From: Bacteroidota bacterium
GTDB taxonomy: Bacteria; Bacteroidota; Bacteroidia; AKYH767-A; OLB10
NCBI GenBank assembly: GCA_029547265.1
Contig: JAKPPP010000098.1
Coordinates: 1-38,886 of the forward strand
Length of the DNA stretch: 38,886 bases
Reading direction: 5' to 3'
Below, piece after piece: positions 1 through 7,202 of this stretch. Numbering within the stretch: the first letter of the stretch is position 1; each line of letters opens with the position of its first letter. Both the position numbers and the translations under genes were made by a program. The notes under the pieces are model-generated. The model was not told the DNA's origin. It did not search any database and saw nothing but the letters and a program-made list of their open reading frames with translations.

Positions 1-141
1 AGGAAGTCATTGAAAAAGCTGCTCAACAATAATGACTGGATATTTTTCTTAGGCTTTATTATTTTGATGATGTTTGGAATGTATTTAATTTGGAGGAACT
101 AGAATGAAAAAAATATTATTGTTATCGATCATTGCACTTCA
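1..141. repeat. Terminal direct repeat, left copy
   Basis: These 141 bases are repeated exactly at 38746-38886. Both copies carry the same gene context: the end of the 108-residue gene, a small membrane ORF and the start of the exported 126-residue protein. The length equals a common large assembler k-mer, so the simplest reading is overlap of a circular assembly and not a physical terminal repeat. Confidence 0.95.
10..102 (+). CDS. Tiny one-helix membrane protein (30 residues)
   Basis: A TTG codon at 10 follows an AGAGGAAG ribosome site (read across the circle junction) and opens a 30-residue frame ending at 100-102, one base before the next ATG at 104. A basic, Asn-rich head (KKLLNNN) is followed by a single hydrophobic helix (WIFFLGFIILMMFGMYLIW) and RN. 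It overlaps the end of the 108-residue gene upstream on the circle. The tight fit between two genes, the ribosome site and the clean hydrophobic segment support it. The TTG start and small size keep it uncertain. Confidence 0.45.
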   Translation: MKKLLNNNDWIFFLGFIILMMFGMYLIWRN

Positions 142-484
142 TTTTTGTGGCAACGGCGCTACAAATTCAACCGAATTCTTTGATGATTTTGGATCAAATA
201 AACTAACATTTGTCAGATGTGATACGCCAGAAAATGCAAGCGAACCGATGGTTTCAACCGTAGAATATGTCCCATCTGAAGACAGATATCATGTAATTTT
301 TGGAGGTCTTGAAAGCGTATACGACTTTCAGAGAAAGCCAGTATCATCAGGTGGATATATAGATTTGATTTATGATTCAATCGGTGGCAATATCCAAGTT
401 ATAAAATATTTGAATGGTAATGTTGAATTAGATTACAACGACTTTCAATGTTTTACAGCAGATGAGCGAGAACCAACTAGTTAA
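104..484 (+). CDS. Exported protein of unknown function
   Basis: 126 residues behind a strong GGAGGAACTAGA ribosome site. The N-terminus is a signal peptide: MKK, a hydrophobic core (ILLLSIIALHF), then Cys15 and GNGATN. The bases before Cys15 (LHFC) are a poor lipobox, so a cleaved secreted protein is as likely as a lipoprotein. The mature part has two more cysteines, near residues 39 and 115, that could form a disulfide outside the cytoplasm. It sits at the end of the early unit and overlaps the VRR-NUC gene by 23 bases. An exported early phage protein could act in superinfection exclusion, but no motif shows it. I do not recognise the family. Confidence 0.75.
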   Translation: MKKILLLSIIALHFCGNGATNSTEFFDDFGSNKLTFVRCDTPENASEPMVSTVEYVPSEDRYHVIFGGLESVYDFQRKPVSSGGYIDLIYDSIGGNIQVIKYLNGNVELDYNDFQCFTADEREPTS

Positions 485-800
485 AGCCGCAATCAAATAT
501 CTAAATGCGATAGGTCATCTTGCCTATCGAACTCACAATTATCCAGTCTATGATGAAAAGCTACAATTGTGGCGTAAGCCTAGAGATCACCGAAAAGGAA
601 TTCCAGATATTCATATTTGTTTAAGAGGCGGAGGTTATGCTGTGATTGAAACAAAATGGAGTGGGAAGCAAAGCATCGATCAAAAATTATTTCAAAAAGA
701 TGTAGAGCGTGTTGGAGGAACATATCTAGTTGCCTACAATATCGATACGATCATGAAAGCTTTCCCTAGCAAACCTTATTCAGGTTCACTTCATATTTAA
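462..800 (+). CDS. VRR-NUC domain nuclease
   Basis: 112 residues. The core matches the VRR-NUC branch of PD-(D/E)XK nucleases: GIPDIHI (Asp in the PD position, about residue 48), then an Ile-Glu-Thr-Lys motif (about 62-65, the ExK) and a downstream Gln (Q73 or Q78, depending on alignment) before GGTYLV. These supply the metal-binding Asp, Glu and Lys. Standalone phage VRR-NUC proteins cut branched DNA such as Holliday junctions or flaps. It lies downstream, on the circle, of a probable annealing protein, so a recombination or packaging-related resolution role is likely. It overlaps the previous gene by 23 bases and has only a weak ribosome site, suggesting coupled translation. Its stop overlaps the stop of the opposing gene. 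Confidence 0.85.
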   Translation: MSENQLVKAAIKYLNAIGHLAYRTHNYPVYDEKLQLWRKPRDHRKGIPDIHICLRGGGYAVIETKWSGKQSIDQKLFQKDVERVGGTYLVAYNIDTIMKAFPSKPYSGSLHI

Positions 801-1024
801 TGAACGATTAATTCTTTAATATCTTCTAGAAATTTTAAAAGTTTAAATCTTCCATGCATTGTAAGAAGTAAATCGCCCGGCTTTTTTCCATTGAGTTTTG
901 GATTAGGTGTATCAAACCATTTTATAGTATCTTCATAATTTTCATCAAGGAAATGATAAACAAGCCAGAAACTATCATCCCAATTTTCTATGGTTTCTTG
1001 GTGCGTTTTCGTTCTTTTTTGCAT
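797..1024 (-). CDS. MbcA/ParS/Xre toxin-binding domain (DUF2384-like) protein
   Basis: 75 residues. The second half (WFDTPNPKLNGKKPGDLL then LTMHGRFKLLKFLEDI) matches the pattern of the antitoxin Xre/MbcA/ParS C-terminal domain: W..TPNP.L.G..P..LL.T..G...+...L..I. In RES-Xre and related toxin-antitoxin systems this domain dimerises and holds the toxin. Here there is no N-terminal helix-turn-helix and no RES-type toxin nearby. It is the last gene of the late minus-strand unit, starting inside the end of the o-spanin gene. The family assignment is from the visible motif. A role as decoy antitoxin against a host toxin, or a structural reuse of the fold, is inference. Confidence 0.75.
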   Translation of the reverse strand: MQKRTKTHQETIENWDDSFWLVYHFLDENYEDTIKWFDTPNPKLNGKKPGDLLLTMHGRFKLLKFLEDIKELIVH

Positions 1025-1359
1025 TCAAAATCCAACCATGGACAAGGTTTCCCAAGATAATTCATATATTGGTCGTTCTGATCTTTGATGATTCCTATCA
1101 TTAATCCAAGACCTTCTTTTAAGGCTTTACGCTGTCGATCTTCAAAATCAAGATCAATGTTTGAAATACATTTTGCAGTAGGAAGTCCACAATTGATTGC
1201 GCCTTTGTAACCTTTCGGCTCATTCGGCGCTGGGTTTTCTAATTGTCTTTCTAGGCCCGGTGGAATCGATTGATAAACTAGGACTGGTCTGCCCTTTGTG
1301 CAACCGAGTAAGGGTAGCATCATCAGCAGTAGCATAATCTGTATTGTCGATTTCCGCAT
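988..1359 (-). CDS. Outer-membrane spanin (Rz1-like lipoprotein)
   Basis: 123 residues from the ATG at 1359, which has GGTGA five bases upstream. A longer in-frame ATG at 1446 would bury the signal peptide, so I reject it. The N-terminus is a lipoprotein signal: MRKS, hydrophobic core, lipobox LLGC with Cys20 as the lipidated residue. A proline-rich stretch (IPPGLERQLENPAPNEP) follows, typical of Rz1. The start lies inside the i-spanin gene in another frame, the classic overlapping architecture, but the gene extends far past the i-spanin stop. The C-terminal part has Cys pairs (CGLPTAKC, CPWLDFEC) and a basic tail, unusual for the normally short Rz1. It acts with the i-spanin to fuse inner and outer membranes at lysis. 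Confidence 0.85.
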   Translation of the reverse strand: MRKSTIQIMLLLMMLPLLGCTKGRPVLVYQSIPPGLERQLENPAPNEPKGYKGAINCGLPTAKCISNIDLDFEDRQRKALKEGLGLMIGIIKDQNDQYMNYLGKPCPWLDFECKKERKRTKKP

Positions 1360-1549
1360 TAAATTCACCGATGTTTTTATCGTAAGTAGAAATTCTTTTT
1401 TCAGAATTGGTTTGATAATTATTTCCTGCTTCAATGATATCTCCAAGCTGTTTTATTTTCTCATCCGACTTACCCTTATAAACTGCAAGCTGATATAAAA
1501 CAAAAATCAAAACTAGAATGACACCACCAAGAACTAAATCTAATGTCAT
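1220..1549 (-). CDS. Inner-membrane spanin (Rz-like)
   Basis: 109 residues. One N-terminal transmembrane helix (about residues 5-23, LVLGGVILVLIFVLYQLAV) is followed by a charged, helical periplasmic part beginning KGKSDEKIKQLGDIIEAG, as in Rz-type i-spanins. The ATG overlaps the holin stop (ATGA). The o-spanin gene begins inside it at 1359 in a different frame. Position after endolysin and holin, membrane topology and the nested lipoprotein together make the assignment firm. Confidence 0.85.
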   Translation of the reverse strand: MTLDLVLGGVILVLIFVLYQLAVYKGKSDEKIKQLGDIIEAGNNYQTNSEKRISTYDKNIGEFNAEIDNTDYATADDATLTRLHKGQTSPSLSIDSTGPRKTIRKPSAE

Positions 1550-1791
1550 TGCTTATTTGCAATCACATCTTTAGCTAGTGTCGATGGAAGAGCTCCAGCT
1601 TCTTTTGCTTTTCCATCTTCATAGGCAATGCCACCAATCATGAACGCGCCAATGGCTGTTACAGCCTTCATAAGCATGACTGTAATATCAGGTGACAAAT
1701 TCATTTGAGTGATTCCGGCATTTGCACCTGCTGTGAAAATACCAATCCAAAACTTACGTGATCCAACTAACTGTTTAATGACGCTGAACAT
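1546..1791 (-). CDS. Holin-like membrane protein
   Basis: 81 residues behind GGAGG. Two hydrophobic segments are visible (about 14-28, and about 35-56 including AVTAIGAFMIGGIAYEDG) separated by a short loop, with a charged C-terminus. Size, position between the endolysin region and the spanins, and ATGA coupling to the i-spanin fit a phage holin that permeabilises the inner membrane at lysis. The C-terminal GGIAYEDGKAKEA resembles small phage holins in which the second helix runs into a charged tail. The exact holin class cannot be fixed by eye. Confidence 0.7.
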   Translation of the reverse strand: MFSVIKQLVGSRKFWIGIFTAGANAGITQMNLSPDITVMLMKAVTAIGAFMIGGIAYEDGKAKEAGALPSTLAKDVIANKQ

Positions 1792-2039
1792 GTTGAGCCT
1801 CCGGTTAAAGTAGATGCATTTGTAATAACTGCTGATATTGATCCTGAAGAAATAGCGCCATCAGTAAGTGTTCCTGAACTGAATGTAATATGAGGCACAT
1901 GCCAAGGATGTGGATATTGTGGATAAACATATTTTTCAATAATTTTTGTTTGTGGAAAAGCTAAAAGTTTTCGTTGCAAATCGACGATCTCTTTTAGCAT
2001 TTGATTTTCTTTTTCAAGTTGTTTTATTTTTTCTTTCAT
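1767..2039 (-). CDS. Coiled-coil small protein of unknown function
   Basis: 90 residues. The first 30 are a Lys/Glu-rich heptad helix (MKEKIKQLEKENQMLKEI). A Pro/His/Tyr-rich linker (YPQYPHPWHVPH) follows, then a Ser/Thr/Gly-rich tail (TLTDGAISSGSISAVITNAS). Start and stop are coupled to both neighbours: the ATG overlaps the upstream stop (ATGA), and the end overlaps the holin start by 25 bases. The coil plus Ser/Thr-rich tail recalls small structural or fibre-associated proteins, but I recognise no family. Confidence 0.65.
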   Translation of the reverse strand: MKEKIKQLEKENQMLKEIVDLQRKLLAFPQTKIIEKYVYPQYPHPWHVPHITFSSGTLTDGAISSGSISAVITNASTLTGGSTCSASLNS

Positions 2040-2389
2040 AACATTGCTTCCTTTCTGTAAACTTTGTTCAAACTATGTGTCTTCCAATTGCATCGAATCA
2101 AAAATCCTGAATTACTTTCCTCTGCGAATGGAATGGTTTCTCGATTTGGATCAAACTGATAAATATCATTCAAGATCTCCACAATCCTAATTATGCCATT
2201 ACTGCCAGCTTTTGGGAACTTTCTAAAATAAAAAACGTAATCAGAATTGGAACTTTCTATGAGTTCAATTGTGAGGTATTCTTGGCAATGTCGACGCACC
2301 ATATATCCAACATCCAGTACTATCTCTTTGAATTTTATAGGAATACCATCCCATTCAGCAATAGGTCTATGTAGTAATATAATCTGCAT
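2036..2389 (-). CDS. Uncharacterised late protein
   Basis: 117 residues from the ATG at 2389 (MQIILLHRPIAEWDG). A longer in-frame start at 2497 would overlap the endolysin gene by 131 bases, so the shorter form is preferred although it has no clear ribosome site and still overlaps by 23 bases. The sequence alternates hydrophobic and charged residues (IVLDVGYMVRRHC, SDYVFYFRKFPKAG) like a small beta-rich domain. No signal peptide or membrane helix. Placed between endolysin and holin. Function unknown. Confidence 0.6.
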   Translation of the reverse strand: MQIILLHRPIAEWDGIPIKFKEIVLDVGYMVRRHCQEYLTIELIESSNSDYVFYFRKFPKAGSNGIIRIVEILNDIYQFDPNRETIPFAEESNSGFLIRCNWKTHSLNKVYRKEAML

Positions 2390-2885
2390 TTTTTTGTAGG
2401 GAATTGTAATTGGCCATGAACTTTTTTGTGTAATCTTGATTAAATATCTGATCTTTAAAATTTCCCGTATTATAGGAATCTGGGATATCTTCGACACGAC
2501 TTCCCCCTTTCGCTACAACTCGGTTTTTGATAAATTCAATTACATAAAATATAGCTACCTCATCATTTTGAAGTTCTAATGGTGACCGCAAATAAGGCGC
2601 TGAATCAAAGCCCTGCTCACAGGCTGTGCAGTACATGATTTGAAAGCTTGAATAACTGATTGCTGATAATGCGCCCCAAACTTTATAACGTTCGGGTTGT
2701 TCATTTTTATAGTTGGTTCCTAAAGGTGCATAAGATTTTTCATATCTTGGAACTCTATCCGTTCCACCAGAAGATTCACAAACAGACAACGCATACAAAA
2801 CAGCCGCAGCGTCTGCAAATTTCAAATACGGCTGAAGCATTGGCGCTGAGTTTTTAATGATTTTCTCAAGTAGAAATTTGGTCAT
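2367..2885 (-). CDS. Endolysin, lytic transglycosylase type (GH23/SLT-like)
   Basis: 172 residues. The motifs of soluble lytic transglycosylases appear in order: ALSVCESSGG with the candidate catalytic Glu37, SYSSFQIMY (about 77-85, the GLMQ-type motif) and DSYNTGN (about 136-142, the AYNAG-type motif). These enzymes cleave the glycan MurNAc-GlcNAc bond to a 1,6-anhydro product. There is no signal peptide, so release through the holin is expected. Its start overlaps the stop of the upstream membrane protein (ATGA), and the holin and spanins follow two and more genes downstream. Confidence 0.8.
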   Translation of the reverse strand: MTKFLLEKIIKNSAPMLQPYLKFADAAAVLYALSVCESSGGTDRVPRYEKSYAPLGTNYKNEQPERYKVWGALSAISYSSFQIMYCTACEQGFDSAPYLRSPLELQNDEVAIFYVIEFIKNRVVAKGGSRVEDIPDSYNTGNFKDQIFNQDYTKKFMANYNSLQKNADYITT

Positions 2886-3361
2886 CGTTTTCGATTTGCC
2901 TTTCTGGTTTCTGCCTTTGTTGGAACTGCTTTATCTCCTTCGAGATATAAAAGCCTTGGTTCGATTGCGACCATAAAAGCGGATAAATCTTGACTGCATT
3001 TGTCGATGGCCATTTTTCGATAGATGTCATTCTCATCCATTTTTGCGAACTTTTCTCGGATTGTAAAGTTTCTATCAAGCTTTGCATCTGCACCTTTGGT
3101 GTAAACAATTTCCTCAACTTTACTGCTCCCCACAATGTAGCCAGTGAGAGTAATGCCGCCACTAAAAACAAAGAAGCTAACCACTGCAACGGTGATAGAT
3201 GAAGCCGGGTTTTTGTAGTTGAAGTGCTCAAATCCGTTTTGTACGAAAGAACGAGCTTCCCCTTTTTGATCCGAATTTCCGACGGAATCGCCTGTTTTAT
3301 TATTTCCTTGGTTTCCGCCTTGAACTCGTCGCTCCATTCTTTGATCGGGTTTGTCATTCAT
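2882..3361 (-). CDS. Single-pass membrane protein of the lysis region
   Basis: 159 residues behind AAGGA. A hydrophilic N-terminus rich in Asn/Gly/Gln (about 1-50) is followed by one membrane helix (about 55-77, ITVAVVSFFVFSGGITLTGYIVG) and a charged C-terminal domain (FTIREKFAKMDENDIYRKM). The stop overlaps the endolysin ATG. A second open frame (2866-3357) covers the same bases, but this frame has the better ribosome site, the ATGA coupling and codon use like the neighbours. It could be a second holin or antiholin or a pinholin-type regulator. Nothing in the sequence decides this. Confidence 0.65.
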   Translation of the reverse strand: MNDKPDQRMERRVQGGNQGNNKTGDSVGNSDQKGEARSFVQNGFEHFNYKNPASSITVAVVSFFVFSGGITLTGYIVGSSKVEEIVYTKGADAKLDRNFTIREKFAKMDENDIYRKMAIDKCSQDLSAFMVAIEPRLLYLEGDKAVPTKAETRKANRKR

Positions 3362-3369
3362 GCAATTCC

Positions 3370-3597
3370 TTAGACGATAATATAATCAACATGACCACAT
3401 TCATTATTGATGCAATTGTATTGTTTTTTGTGAGGCAAATCATCAAAATCATGGTGAACTGCGGCCAGCATTTGATGTGAGCATTTATTACACAAGATAA
3501 TAATAATTCCTTTGTGAAGAGCTAGAATTTTGCTTTTCATTTCGTACATCATTTCGTTCCAAACGCTTGCTTTGTATTCTTTTATTCCGTGTTCCAC
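3370..3597 (-). CDS. Small zinc-ribbon-like protein
   Basis: 75 residues from a GTG start. Two cysteine pairs, CNKC (about 36-39) and CINNEC (about 62-67) 22 residues apart, form a likely four-Cys zinc ribbon. The part between is short and His-rich (AAVHHDFDD). Internal ATGs near 3555 could be the true start, and no strong ribosome site decides. It sits between the morphogenesis protein and the lysis genes. Such mini zinc ribbons are common in phages and usually of unknown role. Confidence 0.55.
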   Translation of the reverse strand: MEHGIKEYKASVWNEMMYEMKSKILALHKGIIIILCNKCSHQMLAAVHHDFDDLPHKKQYNCINNECGHVDYIIV

Positions 3598-3612
3598 AAT
3601 TCCAACTTTCAG

Positions 3613-4020
3613 CTATAATCTTAATTCTCTTTCGATTATTTTCATAATAATCTTAATATCTGCATCACTCAAACCTAAAAATTCCCGCTGTTCTTGGCCA
3701 TCTATACCAAGCTGAAATTTTTTTCCGTAAATGGTTGCTCTTGGTATTCCGACTTCAATTTTATTGGTTGTGACATTTGTATTGACTGAATCTCTCAAAC
3801 GACCTGATTTAACAAGCGTGCGACGTCCTTCTTTCAATGCTGATCGTGAAGGTATCCATGGCCTGCCTTCAGGATCAACTGAGAAAAAGAAACGCGCCCT
3901 GGTTGAACTTTTAAGCTCAATTGCAATGGAACTTAAAATTCGTTGCAACGTTCTTGGACTTTTAATTTTCTCCAAAAGCTTTTTTAAGTTTGGATCATTT
4001 TGTAATCTAATGCGCAGCAT
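3613..4020 (-). CDS. Phage virion morphogenesis protein (Mu gpG / P2 gpS-like)
   Basis: 135 residues. The pattern DPEGRPWIPSR, then LVKSGRLRDSV, then YGKKFQLG and a C-terminal REFLGLSDADIKIIMKII matches the phage virion morphogenesis / tail completion family. These proteins help finish the head-tail joint or tail. The ATG overlaps the stop of the J-like gene (TAATG). The place is odd: family members normally lie with the connector genes, whereas here it follows the tail-tip protein, and another tail-terminator candidate sits in the expected position at 18085-18591. Confidence 0.8.
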   Translation of the reverse strand: MLRIRLQNDPNLKKLLEKIKSPRTLQRILSSIAIELKSSTRARFFFSVDPEGRPWIPSRSALKEGRRTLVKSGRLRDSVNTNVTTNKIEVGIPRATIYGKKFQLGIDGQEQREFLGLSDADIKIIMKIIERELRL

Positions 4021-7000
4021 TATAATAAGGTAAAAGAAATTGTCTTAGTTTCCACAGTATAAGGCGAATCTGTATAAATGGGAACAATTGTAGCGGTGAC
4101 TTGATCGCCAGTTGAATAAGCAATATCCACATCGTTTCCAAAATGAGTCGCGCCTCCAATTGTATATAGGAACGGAATCGAACCATTTAGAGATAGCATT
4201 ACAGATACAGCAGATGCACCATCAAGTTCCCAATAAATACTAGCCTTGCCATTGCCTGAGATAATATAATCGGCCTTTGTTACTGAAGCTTTGATACGTT
4301 CAAATTGTTGCGGTGGTGGTAATCCAGACAAAATATATTCTTGTGCGTAGAATCCAGGATCTTCCTCAATGCATGATATTTCAAATTCATTTTCAGATTT
4401 AGGTGTAACACCTACAATTCTCATTTTGCGACCAGGCTCAGATCGATTGCCTGCAATGATCAAATAATCTTCTGGTAGCGATTCTGGAAATTCAGACAAT
4501 GAATTAATTGTATTTTCTTGATCCAAATAATAGGGTGCTTTGGATAAAGGAAGTTGATCAATCAAAGTTAAAATATTTCCAACAACGGTTGCTCGATATT
4601 GATTGATCTCATTATTAGGAAGTCGAATCGAAACATTTTGAATGCTGTCATCAATTTCACAATCCAGTATCATTTGATAGATATAATTTCCATCGACATT
4701 CATTTGTATAATTCGCGATGAATAATCCCAATTAAATAAATCATGAGAAATATAAATTACATCGCCTCGTATAACGATGAGTCCTTCACCATCTGTAGAA
4801 AATTTGCATATTCTACGATTGTAGGTCTGACGAGCTGCTAATCTATTGGCTTCACGTTGAGCTTGCGATTCAACAGTCAAACCAAAAAAATCAATCGTCT
4901 GAGTAATAACGGGATTTGTAATTCCTATTGCAGTTGCACGTACAGATTCTTGTTGCCAGTTATCATCTCGATTTACAAAGTTCACAAGAATTTCATCAGG
5001 CAAATCTTCAGTTAGATAAGTCATTTCAAATGAGTCTTTTAAAATATTTTCAGGTGTGAACATCGCAACTGGCAATTGATTTGGGTTTTCAAATACAACA
5101 CCAAGTTTGCCAAGTGCCCATGTAGGTGATCCGCGACCTATGGAACATATTTTTTTAAAAGTATCTGCAATGGTTTCGGTTCGATCTAGCACAGCATCAA
5201 ATCTCAAACTATTTGTATTACAAAAATTCCACCAATCATTGAGTGATGAAAAATCTATATTACTATCAGATATTCCAGCACCGAAAATCTTTTCTCCATT
5301 GTCAGGATGATCTGCATTATTCATCCAACCTATTGTGGGTGAATATGGATAGGTTAATGTTCCATCGGCAGATGTATTTTTAAAAGCACCTCGGGCATAA
5401 TATAGCAACCAATCCGCAGGATTTGAGCTTGTCGTCCATGTAAAATTTCCAAAGCCATCATTGACCCAACATTTCGCAGAAACAACACTTGATAATTTAT
5501 TCAAAGATCCATTGAGCTGTGAATCAGATTCTACAATAATAGCCTTACGATTTTGAGCCACATAATTTTGTGATTCATCACGTTGATAGAAACGAATTCT
5601 TTTTAAATATATTTCTGAAATATTATCGGCTGAAGTCTCATTCTCATCAATTCTTTGGCCTCGGACCTCATATTGTCCAGGACTTAAATTATCAACCCAA
5701 ACCGTGTCACGATATATATCACCAGATGATCCATGTGTTACATTGTATGGTGATGTATATGGTGTAAATAGAGTCATTGATTTTGTGAAATTAGTCCAAG
5801 ATCCGACTGTCGGCTGAACACGTCGATATTGAAGATTAAAATATCTAGTTAAAATTGCAGTTCCACCATTAATTTTATCAAGACGAAATTGCCTACCTTC
5901 GATGTCTACTTGAATCGCAAAAGTATCTTCTGGTCCCTGACGTAAAACGTAATTGCCAGTTGGATATGAAAATCCTGTGACGTTATCCATTCTTCCACCG
6001 TCGACAGTATTTACATTTCCATTTACAAAATTAAATTTCTCAACTTCACCACCTCCACCAACGGTAGTAGAGAATACAGGTTCACCTTGAGTAATAATCC
6101 AATTCGATGTTCCTTGAGAAAGAGGTGATCCATCATTGGTATCATCATATTGGCGATAATCCGTTGCATTTGTAGTTCCTATTTGATTGCTTACAAACAC
6201 AAGATCACCAAAACCATAATTCATGATTTGTTTTACAACTTCAGTTTTTCTTGGATAAGATTGAGCAATATCCGAAAATTCATAATTAAGAACATTTGTA
6301 AATGTAAGACCAGTATTAAAAAATGTGGCACCTGATCCATTGGAATTTAAATCTTCCATACTCACCCATCGATTGATGGCTGGTGCATAAGTTGAGAACG
6401 TAATGTAAACATAAACTCTTCGATATTTATCTCCGACGGCTGGATCAGGATCAGTCTGAGCATCAAGTTCGCTTTGTCTGTAATCATTGTTGCCAATATA
6501 TCGATACCAATTGTCACCAGTTGTTGCAGCAGCGGATGGGTTTGGATATAAATAAGTGTAACTGTCACCTAAGATTGTTCTTGTAGTAGGTCCAGTAAAT
6601 CCAGCGCTATTTTCTACAACACTAAAATTAATCCAAGCTACCGAATCGTATGTATAAGATGGATCATAGGTCTGATATTCATTATAAGGAATTGATGAAA
6701 AATCCGGGAAAATATTATGATTCCCAAAAACAATTGGAAGCGGTTCAAATGGACGGATCGAATTCCCGCTTGCTGTTAGTGAGAACGTAGGACTTTCGAC
6801 ATTATTTTGTCCATTCACATTGGATAAAGCTTTTGGAGCAAGAGCTTGCAAGCCTGTTGCAATTAATGCTCCACCAATTAAAATTCCAGCTTTCGCAGCA
6901 AATAAAGCACCACCACTTAGACTTGAAAGAAATGCAGGTGAACCAGCGCCAGCACTAGCTATCGTTGCAGCAAGTAAAACAGCCGATGCCCCAATTTTAA

Positions 7001-7202
7001 TTCCAGTTCGTCCTGAGAGTTCTGGATAAATAAATACGCAAGAATCTTTTTTAATAATTTGATTTATATCTACAATTGAATCATAATTTCCGTCTACAAA
7101 AACACAAAGCCGTTGTTCACGAATTTCTGCAATTGTCAAAATCGTTGAAACAGTTGCATCTGTATCAAGTTTGATTCGTTTATTTAAGTAGACTATTTCC
7201 AT
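4020..7202 (-). CDS. Tail tip / host-specificity protein J-like
   Basis: 1060 residues. About 1-62 look like a small beta-grasp-type domain. Two hydrophobic Ala/Gly-rich stretches follow (about 72-88 and 98-116), a feature of lambda gpI-type tail assembly proteins. Then comes the J-type signature IRPFEPLPIVFGNHNIFPDF. The middle holds the central-fibre hub region and the last about 90 residues resemble a fibronectin-like beta domain (ASIYWELDGASAV). J proteins form the central tail tip that binds the host receptor. The position after the NlpC/P60 gene is the lambda K-I-J order, here apparently with I and J parts in one chain. Confidence 0.85.
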   Translation of the reverse strand: MEIVYLNKRIKLDTDATVSTILTIAEIREQRLCVFVDGNYDSIVDINQIIKKDSCVFIYPELSGRTGIKIGASAVLLAATIASAGAGSPAFLSSLSGGALFAAKAGILIGGALIATGLQALAPKALSNVNGQNNVESPTFSLTASGNSIRPFEPLPIVFGNHNIFPDFSSIPYNEYQTYDPSYTYDSVAWINFSVVENSAGFTGPTTRTILGDSYTYLYPNPSAAATTGDNWYRYIGNNDYRQSELDAQTDPDPAVGDKYRRVYVYITFSTYAPAINRWVSMEDLNSNGSGATFFNTGLTFTNVLNYEFSDIAQSYPRKTEVVKQIMNYGFGDLVFVSNQIGTTNATDYRQYDDTNDGSPLSQGTSNWIITQGEPVFSTTVGGGGEVEKFNFVNGNVNTVDGGRMDNVTGFSYPTGNYVLRQGPEDTFAIQVDIEGRQFRLDKINGGTAILTRYFNLQYRRVQPTVGSWTNFTKSMTLFTPYTSPYNVTHGSSGDIYRDTVWVDNLSPGQYEVRGQRIDENETSADNISEIYLKRIRFYQRDESQNYVAQNRKAIIVESDSQLNGSLNKLSSVVSAKCWVNDGFGNFTWTTSSNPADWLLYYARGAFKNTSADGTLTYPYSPTIGWMNNADHPDNGEKIFGAGISDSNIDFSSLNDWWNFCNTNSLRFDAVLDRTETIADTFKKICSIGRGSPTWALGKLGVVFENPNQLPVAMFTPENILKDSFEMTYLTEDLPDEILVNFVNRDDNWQQESVRATAIGITNPVITQTIDFFGLTVESQAQREANRLAARQTYNRRICKFSTDGEGLIVIRGDVIYISHDLFNWDYSSRIIQMNVDGNYIYQMILDCEIDDSIQNVSIRLPNNEINQYRATVVGNILTLIDQLPLSKAPYYLDQENTINSLSEFPESLPEDYLIIAGNRSEPGRKMRIVGVTPKSENEFEISCIEEDPGFYAQEYILSGLPPPQQFERIKASVTKADYIISGNGKASIYWELDGASAVSVMLSLNGSIPFLYTIGGATHFGNDVDIAYSTGDQVTATIVPIYTDSPYTVETKTISFTLL

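Noticed and set aside
988..1446. Longer start of the o-spanin at 1446
   Set aside because: It would place 29 charged residues before the signal peptide and lacks a ribosome site; the ATG at 1359 has GGTGA and a clean lipoprotein signal.
2866..3357. Second open frame of 163 codons with a membrane-like helix over the lysis-region membrane gene
   Set aside because: The frame starting four bases earlier has the correctly spaced ribosome site, ATGA coupling to the endolysin and codon use like its neighbours; this frame has more CGG, GCG and CCG codons. Dual coding cannot be excluded.
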